Below, one piece after another: positions 37,119 through 42,365 of a DNA stretch of 42,365 nucleotides. The notes beneath the pieces were generated by a model that searched no databases, was not told the origin of the DNA, and saw only the letters and a list, made by a program, of their open reading frames with translations. A program made the position numbers and the translations under genes. This DNA is from Iodobacter sp. BJB302 (lineage in GTDB: Bacteria > Pseudomonadota > Gammaproteobacteria > Burkholderiales > Chitinibacteraceae). Every line of letters begins with the position of its first letter. Positions within the stretch are counted from its first letter, which is position 1. The stretch covers positions 1 to 42,365 of the forward strand of contig NZ_PDZG01000041.1 of NCBI RefSeq assembly GCF_002735645.1. Reading direction: 5' to 3'.

Positions 37119-37349
37119 TTATTCTTTATCCGCAGAGAAAGGCTTGAGCTCCGCACCTTCAAGCACACGTATCCGTTGCTCTGCATCGGCTAAGCGGCTT
37201 TCGCAAAATTGCAACAGTTCGGTGCCACGTTTATAAGTGGTGAGGGCTGTTTCCAGCGGTAAATTACCCGCTTCCATTTCAGCAATCAGGCCTTCTAACT
37301 CCTGAAGTCCTGCCTCAAAGCTAACGGGGCTTTTAGTTGCTTTCGGCAT
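37119..37349 (-). CDS. xseB: Exodeoxyribonuclease VII small subunit
   Basis: This is the 76-residue small subunit of exonuclease VII, which with XseA degrades single-stranded DNA from both ends. The family core SFEAGLQELEGLIAEMEAGNLPLETALTTYKRGTELL is fully present and predicted helical. It is first in the xseB-ispA-dxs operon. The large subunit gene xseA is elsewhere, as is usual. Confidence 0.95.
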   Translation of the reverse strand: MPKATKSPVSFEAGLQELEGLIAEMEAGNLPLETALTTYKRGTELLQFCESRLADAEQRIRVLEGAELKPFSADKE

Positions 37350-37711
37350 GCGCTAAATATCCCGAATAAAACCGCAAACTTTAGCCCTCTGAGGCTATGC
37401 AGTCAATATTGATCAGAGATTTACCCCGGCAATAACAGGGTGATCTGCACGATTTCGCCCTTATTATTAATTGCCCGGCTCTGCATGCTGTCTGTAATTC
37501 AACTTTTCCTGTGTTTAATTATCTCCTGTCCCTCTTGCCATCCCGCAAAAGAACCAAAGAGCCGGATGTGCCGTAAGGCTTGTGCAGCGCCACTCACAGC
37601 ACTTCATAGCTTTCACAGTATCACGCCCGAATATTTGTCTTTGTGCATAAGATCATTTATTTAAAAATGATTCGGGTTAAAATTAAAACCATTTATAAAA
37701 TGGAAATCCGA
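37350..37711. other. Gene-free region between xseB and the glycosyltransferase
   Basis: This divergent spacer of 362 bases should hold promoters for both the isoprenoid operon and the glycosyltransferase gene. A dyad CCATTT-ATA-AAATGG (37689-37703) covers the bases just before the glycosyltransferase start and could mask its ribosome-binding site. A 74-codon open frame inside (37440-37664) looks non-coding. No RNA gene was recognised. Confidence 0.5.
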
Positions 37712-38566
37712 ATGCGTATTGGCTATTTAATCCTGAGCCACGCTCATCCCGCTCAATTAGGCCGGCTTTGTCAGCAGCTTTTTGCTGAAAATACCCGGCT
37801 TTATATTCATGTTGATGCCAATACCGCAGCCAGTGATTTTGCCGCTATGCAAGCCGCAACACCAGAAGATGCACAATTTATCGCAAGGCAGCCTTGCCGC
37901 TGGGGAGGTTTTTCGCTGGTAGCGGCAACGCTTGCGCTGATTGACGCCGCAATCAAAGATGATTGTGACTATATGGTGTTGTTATCTGCCCAGGATTTCC
38001 CGCTTAAACCGCATGCTGAGATTATCCGCCAGCTGAACAATCACACAGGGTTTATTGAATTTCGCCGCCAGCCAGATCCTGACTTTGATATCAGCTATCG
38101 CTACCAGAGCTATCACCCTGAAGCACTGAAAGGCAGCTTCGCTGGCAAGCTATTGCAAAAAATACAACGCCCGCTCCTGCGGTTCGGGCTACTTCAGCGC
38201 AAGCTGCCCGCTTCACTCCATACGATTTATTCCGGGTCTCAATGGTGGTGTCTGTCCAGACGGGCCTGCCTCGCACTGATCAAATTTTGCCTGGATCATC
38301 CGGATGTGATCGCCTACTTTCGCCAAACGCTGGTGCCGGACGAAATGTTTGTGCAAACCATTCTGATGCATACGCCTGTGGCAGCAGAGCTTATTAATGA
38401 TTCACAACATGATCTGGAATGGGAAAGTGGCGCATGGTCGCCCCGCACATTTACCCCGGACGATCTGCCCCGTTTGCTGGCCAGCAGCTCATTATTTGCC
38501 AGAAAATTTGCTGCAGACGGAGAAGTCAGCGGGCTGCTTAAACCCTATTTATGCCCAAAACAATAA
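37712..38566 (+). CDS. Core-2/I-branching-type glycosyltransferase (GT14-like)
   Basis: This 284-residue protein of the branch-family beta-glycosyltransferases begins IGYLILSHAHPAQLGRLCQQL and then LYIHVDANT. RWGGFSLVAATLALIDAA follows, then the acceptor-side YMVLLSAQDFPLKP, SGSQWWCLSR, and VPDEMFVQTIL. In animals these enzymes add N-acetylglucosamine; bacterial members decorate polysaccharides and their donors are mostly unknown. There is no signal peptide, so it is cytoplasmic or peripheral. The frame is open 23 codons upstream, but ATG 37712 begins the standard fold. A GlmS-like gene follows 87 bases downstream on the same strand, which hints at an amino-sugar polymer. Confidence 0.85.
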   Translation: MRIGYLILSHAHPAQLGRLCQQLFAENTRLYIHVDANTAASDFAAMQAATPEDAQFIARQPCRWGGFSLVAATLALIDAAIKDDCDYMVLLSAQDFPLKPHAEIIRQLNNHTGFIEFRRQPDPDFDISYRYQSYHPEALKGSFAGKLLQKIQRPLLRFGLLQRKLPASLHTIYSGSQWWCLSRRACLALIKFCLDHPDVIAYFRQTLVPDEMFVQTILMHTPVAAELINDSQHDLEWESGAWSPRTFTPDDLPRLLASSSLFARKFAADGEVSGLLKPYLCPKQ

Positions 38567-38653
38567 AAGAATGGCTGCCAGCTCAATTGCTTAAGTAAAA
38601 AAATTTTTATATCAGATAATTAAAAGGGGCAACACAATACCGGAGCAAGAAAA

Positions 38654-40441
38654 ATGGGCGCTTTGCTTGGAATGATTTCGCAAGAGAATGTACTGCCAAA
38701 TATCAGTCAGCAGCTTCACCCTCTGATTGAACAAGGGCATTGCAGCGCAACATTAATCAGCGATCAGGCATCAGCACAAATTTTATCCTGCCCAACCCTT
38801 ACCTTACACCTGCATCTGCACGGACAAAGTGCTCATCGTGTACTTATCCGCTTCGATTGGGATCAGCCCCATCACTGCAGTATTGCCAGCAGCCGTGACT
38901 CAATTACTGTGTGTTGCCGTGGCCTCATTGAAAACAGTGAAGCCTTGCAGGATAAATTATCCATTCTGGGTTATATCAGTGAGCCAGCCAATACAGCACA
39001 GCTGGCGGCTGATTTAATTCACTGGCATTACCGCAGCCAGCACGATTTATTAAAAGCAGTCCATTTAGCGGCCAGTGAAATCATTGGCGTTTACGCCATC
39101 AGCGTGATGTCTGCAGAACACACTGGCGAGATCATCTGCACCTCGCGCCACATACCCCTTTTTATTGCCAAAGGAGTGCGCTGCATTGCTTTTTCAGACC
39201 AGCCTCAGGCTTTACAAGGCATTGCGCCAGAAATGATCCGGCTGGGGCTTGGGGACACCGCCAAATTAAGCAGTAATGAATTTACCCTTCTCAACCCGTT
39301 GGGGGAGCCTTGCATCAGAGCCAGCGAAAACTTTCAGCAGACCCAAATCAAGCTGCATGGTTTTCATCACTATATGCAAAAAGAAATCAGCGAACAGGCA
39401 GGCATTTTTGCTGACATTCTAGATGACACCGGCTGCGACGCTAACTTAGCCCAATTACTCAATAATGATGCCGCGTGTATTTTATGCGATATCGAAGGGA
39501 TTACGCTGCTGGCCAGCGGCAGCAGCTACCACGCAGCTTTAACGGCCCGTTATTGGTTTGAATCGCTGGCTGGATTACCCTGCACAGTAGAATTAGCCAG
39601 CGAATACCGCTACCGGGATGCAGTGCAACACCACAACACGCTCATCATTGCTGTTTCTCAATCCGGCGAGACCGCCGATACCATTGCTGCGCTGAAATAT
39701 GCACAAAGCCTGGCGCATGAGCACACCCTCGCCATATCAAATGCATCCCCCAGCAGCCTGATGCAATTGGCCCGATTTCAGCTGTTTTTAGCGGCCGGGC
39801 CAGAAATCGGGATCACCTCAACCAAGACATTCAGTACCCAACTGCTTACTCTGTACCGGCTGGCGCTCTGCTTTGCCAAATTACGCGATCATCTTTCTGC
39901 CGCTGCGGAAGCGGCCGCCATTGATGATTTACGCCGCCTGCCGCGAGCCGCTACCGAGCTTTCAGCCATTACCGGACAATTACAAGAATGGGCACAGAAG
40001 ATCTTTAGCAGTAAGCAACTCTTTTTTGTTGGCCGCCATCTCTATTACCCTCTTGCCCAGGAGGCAGCCTTAAAAATGCAGGAAGTGGCCTATATCCACG
40101 CCTTTGGATTTCCGGCGGGTGAGTTAGTCCACGGGCCACTGACTTTAGTAAACAAAGACTTGCCCGTTATTGCATGCCTGCCGTGGAATCGCTTAACCGA
40201 AAAACTACTCGCTAACTTGCAAGAAATCAGGGCCAGAGATGGGGAATTATTTATTTTGTCTGATGCTGGCCTGTCGTCTTCCGAGCACTATCATGTAATT
40301 TGCATGGCCAATAATTTACATGATCTGAACCCCATTTTATACGGCATCGCCTTACAAACACTGGCCTATAACACGGCCATTCTGCAAAAAAATGATGTGG
40401 ATACACCCAGATTTCTAAGTAAGTCTGTAACCAAAAATTAA
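38654..40441 (+). CDS. GlmS-like SIS-domain protein with a degenerate glutaminase domain
   Basis: This 595-residue paralogue of glucosamine-6-phosphate synthase keeps the full layout: glutaminase-like domain (about 1-230) and two SIS domains (about 240-595). The N-terminus is MGALLG where GlmS has MCGIVG, so the essential Cys1 is missing. RWATHG is replaced by RFDWDQ, HNGIIEN by CRGLIEN (Asn98 lost), and the Asp123 position reads Asn. The isomerase residues all remain: E470, K474, E477, H493 and K590, matching E. coli E481, K485, E488, H504 and K603. AAGPEIGITSTKTFSTQL and SQSGET are conserved. It may use free ammonia, run as a deaminase, or act on another sugar phosphate. GGAG lies eight bases before the ATG. 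It follows a glycosyltransferase gene. Confidence 0.9.
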   Translation: MGALLGMISQENVLPNISQQLHPLIEQGHCSATLISDQASAQILSCPTLTLHLHLHGQSAHRVLIRFDWDQPHHCSIASSRDSITVCCRGLIENSEALQDKLSILGYISEPANTAQLAADLIHWHYRSQHDLLKAVHLAASEIIGVYAISVMSAEHTGEIICTSRHIPLFIAKGVRCIAFSDQPQALQGIAPEMIRLGLGDTAKLSSNEFTLLNPLGEPCIRASENFQQTQIKLHGFHHYMQKEISEQAGIFADILDDTGCDANLAQLLNNDAACILCDIEGITLLASGSSYHAALTARYWFESLAGLPCTVELASEYRYRDAVQHHNTLIIAVSQSGETADTIAALKYAQSLAHEHTLAISNASPSSLMQLARFQLFLAAGPEIGITSTKTFSTQLLTLYRLALCFAKLRDHLSAAAEAAAIDDLRRLPRAATELSAITGQLQEWAQKIFSSKQLFFVGRHLYYPLAQEAALKMQEVAYIHAFGFPAGELVHGPLTLVNKDLPVIACLPWNRLTEKLLANLQEIRARDGELFILSDAGLSSSEHYHVICMANNLHDLNPILYGIALQTLAYNTAILQKNDVDTPRFLSKSVTKN

Positions 40442-40597
40442 GTATTAATACGAACTAAAAAATACTAACGACAGCCTACAGAAAGCGTACAACGTTTAAT
40501 TAGACCAGCGGCTTAAAACCCTCCTTTTTGTCATGCAAATGCAACAATATAGTCATAGTCTTCGCCGGTTTCTTCTATATTGAGTTAATGAAATCCG

Positions 40598-42193
40598 ATG
40601 AAAATGGCCACGCAATTAAAATGGGTGAGTGGATTTACCGTAGCCGCCCTCGTTTCCCTCGCAAGCTGGATGACTTGGGAAAGCAATGCACTGACGCGTG
40701 ATTTTCAATTTCATCACCACAGCCAGACGGCAGTCGCCTCCTTAAATCATGCCCGCAGCACCATGCTGATGATTTCCAGGCTGGATCCTTTAGCTGAAAA
40801 CGCAAAACAGCAGCTGGACGCGGCCGGGCAGACGGTACAAAGCGCGATTCCCATCATCAGGCCTCATCTGGCAAATGCAGAGCAGCAACAGCTGGAAGCC
40901 GCGCTCAGCGGGCACTGGAAAAACTATCTGACCCAGTTTCAGAGTGCCATCACCATCGCCAGCGACAGCCCTCAGGATGCACTCAGCATTCCTGAGCAAA
41001 TCTATAAAAATGATTTAGAGCCCACGCTCAGCGTTCTGACCCAGCTTGAAAAAGGCTTACAGGCCCAGTCTCAGCTCGCCAATAAAGCAATTAACTTGCG
41101 TATCGATCAGCTTTTGCTGACCGTGCTTTTACCGCTCTTGCTCAGTGCTTTATTAATTGTGCTCAGCCAGCTGCATTTTGCGCGCAAGCTCAAAAGCCGC
41201 TTGCACGATATGGCGGCTGAAACGGCGAAACTTGAGTCGGGAGATTTAACTTCGCGTATTGCAGAAACGCCGGATGAATTAGGTGAATTAGGCCGTGGCA
41301 TAAATCGCTTTATCAGCCAACTGGAAAACACGCTCCAGCAGGCCAGACAAGCCTCACAGCTCTCGCGTGAAGAAGCCACACATGTCACTCACCTTGCTAA
41401 GGCTAACCATGACGGTGCGACTTTACAAAGTCATCATTTGTTAGAAATAGGCTCCAGCAGCGTGCAATTGCAAAACTCGATCAGCCATATCAGCGAGCAA
41501 GCCGTCCGCACCGCCAGCATCAGCCAGCAATCACTCAGTAATGTACAGGCGGCCCATTCAGCAGGACAGGGCTCAAAACTCAGGCTGGAAGCCCTCTCTG
41601 GCGATTTTAATCAGATAGAAACCACGATGCAGGCGCTGACTAATGCCATCCAGCAAATCGTAAACGTAGCCAGCATGATTGAAGATATTGCCGGGCAAAC
41701 CAATCTGCTGGCGCTGAATGCCGCCATCGAGGCAGCGCGCGCCGGTGAGCATGGCCGGGGCTTTGCTGTGGTTGCTGATGAAGTGCGTAAACTATCGCAA
41801 CTTACGGCCGAATCCACCAAGGATATCCGCCGGATACTGAATGACACGCAAACGTGTACACAAGAAACACTGGAGGCCATGCAATCGGCGGCCAGCCGTG
41901 TGGGTGAATGCCAGCAGGACAGCCATACCATCAGCCAAGTATTGGAAGAATTAAACCAGGCCGCCAGCACCGTGAATAAGATGATGATGACGATTACGGC
42001 CTCTGTGGAAGCGCAGAGTGCTTCCAGTGAAGCGATCAATGAAAGATTGCATGATATTGGCGGCAATGCCCAGGCCAGCAGCCAGCGCAGCGAGCAAATG
42101 CTTAGTGAAATGAATGAGCTCACGCTTGCTGCAAACCATTTGGACAGCCAGCTGGCCTTCTTTAAATTTAACCGCCTGGGCACAGCAGCTTAA
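40598..42193 (+). CDS. Methyl-accepting chemotaxis protein
   Basis: This 531-residue inner-membrane chemoreceptor has TM1 (about 7-25), a periplasmic helical domain (about 26-170) and TM2 (about 172-192). HAMP follows (about 193-246), then a long cytoplasmic coiled coil. The hairpin tip that binds CheA and CheW starts at about residue 369 ([20 protein letters not shown], then [13 protein letters not shown]). There is no C-terminal pentapeptide for CheR/CheB tethering. The periplasmic part is of the four-helix-bundle type, and its ligand is unknown. A second ATG two codons in (40604) is equally possible. Confidence 0.94.
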   Translation: MKMATQLKWVSGFTVAALVSLASWMTWESNALTRDFQFHHHSQTAVASLNHARSTMLMISRLDPLAENAKQQLDAAGQTVQSAIPIIRPHLANAEQQQLEAALSGHWKNYLTQFQSAITIASDSPQDALSIPEQIYKNDLEPTLSVLTQLEKGLQAQSQLANKAINLRIDQLLLTVLLPLLLSALLIVLSQLHFARKLKSRLHDMAAETAKLESGDLTSRIAETPDELGELGRGINRFISQLENTLQQARQASQLSREEATHVTHLAKANHDGATLQSHHLLEIGSSSVQLQNSISHISEQAVRTASISQQSLSNVQAAHSAGQGSKLRLEALSGDFNQIETTMQALTNAIQQIVNVASMIEDIAGQTNLLALNAAIEAARAGEHGRGFAVVADEVRKLSQLTAESTKDIRRILNDTQTCTQETLEAMQSAASRVGECQQDSHTISQVLEELNQAASTVNKMMMTITASVEAQSASSEAINERLHDIGGNAQASSQRSEQMLSEMNELTLAANHLDSQLAFFKFNRLGTAA

Positions 42194-42222
42194 ACCCGGC
42201 TTGTTAATTGCGTTTTGCCTGC

Positions 42223-42238
42223 AAAAAAAGCCGGACAG
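42223..42238 (+). terminator. One arm of the chemoreceptor terminator, cut by the IS
   Basis: Thirty bases after the chemoreceptor stop the sequence reads AAAAAAAGCCGGACAG and then meets the IS end at 42239. An A-run plus a GC arm is the left half of a bidirectional terminator; the GTCCGGC plus T-run half would lie beyond the IS. A different pairing, CCGGCTT at 42196 with AAGCCGG at 42228, is also possible but has a 25-base loop. Confidence 0.45.
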
Positions 42239-42365
42239 TGAACTGACCCCAATTAGTTGGACAGTATTAAAAGCTAGGCGCTCAAGGGCTGGGTTCTGTA
42301 TTGCACAGGACTCAGCCCTTTTAACTTCAGTTTGATTCGGTCGTGGTTATAGTAATGGATGTAAT
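42239..42365 (-). mobile_element. IS3-family (IS150-group) insertion sequence, 3' end only
   Basis: This is the downstream end of an element transcribed leftwards that runs off the right edge. It starts at the terminal repeat TGAACTGACCCC and continues to AGTTGGACA; this pairs with the repeat at the left end of the window. The last codons of OrfB follow. The two pieces are in the same orientation and 125-127 bases long. Confidence 0.88.
42274..42365 (-). CDS. IS150-group transposase OrfB, C-terminal fragment (cut by the window edge)
   Basis: The minus strand reads YIHYYNHDRIKLKLKGLSPV then QYRTQPLSA and a TAG stop at 42274-42276. This is the standard end of the DDE integrase (OrfB) of IS3-family elements, where the YNxxRI-x-x-KLKGLSPVQYR pattern follows the last catalytic Glu. 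The catalytic core lies outside the window. Confidence 0.9.
   Translation of the reverse strand, partial: YIHYYNHDRIKLKLKGLSPVQYRTQPLSA

Noticed and set aside
37440-37664. A 74-codon open frame upstream of the glycosyltransferase gene
   Set aside because: No ribosome-binding site, odd composition with many Cys and Leu, overlap with the promoter region; looks like chance.
38567-38653. Possible glmS ribozyme or riboswitch upstream of the GlmS-like gene
   Set aside because: The spacer is only 87 bases, AT-rich, and shows none of the glmS ribozyme core; betaproteobacteria are not known to use it.
1-42365. A 42-kb circular plasmid or a composite transposon carried between the two IS ends
   Set aside because: The content is chromosomal housekeeping (dxs, ispA, tex, trhP), there are no replication or transfer genes, and the bases flanking the two IS ends do not match as a target duplication.

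Overview
The window reads as a stretch of chromosome from a motile, polyhydroxyalkanoate-storing betaproteobacterium. Gene content and protein style (PhaC/PhaA, Tex, TrhP, the xseB-ispA-dxs cluster, many signalling proteins) suggest the Neisseriales/Chromobacteriaceae, and an Iodobacter-like organism is my best guess. That placement is inference from memory of protein families, not a computed match. No prophage, plasmid, CRISPR, rRNA or tRNA genes were recognised.

Both ends of the window lie inside an IS3-family (IS150-group) insertion sequence. Positions 1-125 hold the 5' end of one copy (terminal repeat plus the first 24 codons of orfA, minus strand). Positions 42239-42365 hold the 3' end of a copy in the same orientation (last 30 codons of orfB plus the other terminal repeat). 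Two nearly equal repeat-length ends suggest that the window is a draft-assembly contig that broke at repeated IS copies. At each end the IS abuts what looks like one arm of a rho-independent terminator.

Region by region. 0.1-3.2 kb: phaC-phaA (carbon storage), minus strand. 3.4-6.2 kb: a PBP7-type DD-endopeptidase, the Fe-S carrier ApbC/Mrp, and a PsiF-repeat protein. 6.2-10 kb: a patatin/POTRA/beta-barrel outer-membrane phospholipase, a glycerophosphodiesterase, and a family-3 solute-binding protein. 10-15.3 kb: Tex, a small unknown gene, a DcuA-type dicarboxylate transporter and an orphan, divergent short flagellin. 15.3-23 kb: a very large hybrid histidine kinase followed by a REC-GGDEF diguanylate cyclase, divergent from an amine oxidase/TRAP-type binding-protein pair. 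23-27.2 kb: tag, a GAF hybrid kinase and an overlapping single-domain response regulator. 27.2-31.4 kb: trhP, a DUF2798 protein, and a DUF2917-like gene divergent from a MocR regulator. 31.4-34.1 kb: two tandem paralogous HD-GYP proteins. 34.3-37.3 kb: dxs-ispA-xseB. 37.7-42.2 kb: a core-2/I-branching-type glycosyltransferase, a GlmS paralogue with a ruined glutaminase domain, and a methyl-accepting chemotaxis protein.

Taken together the window is rich in c-di-GMP and phosphorelay signalling (one GGDEF, two HD-GYP, two hybrid kinases, one lone REC, one MCP). The most unusual single gene is the GlmS-like protein at 38654-40441. It has lost the N-terminal catalytic cysteine and the other glutaminase residues I can align, while keeping the isomerase catalytic residues. 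Several start codons were moved from the longest open frame to a better ribosome-binding site; each entry says so.
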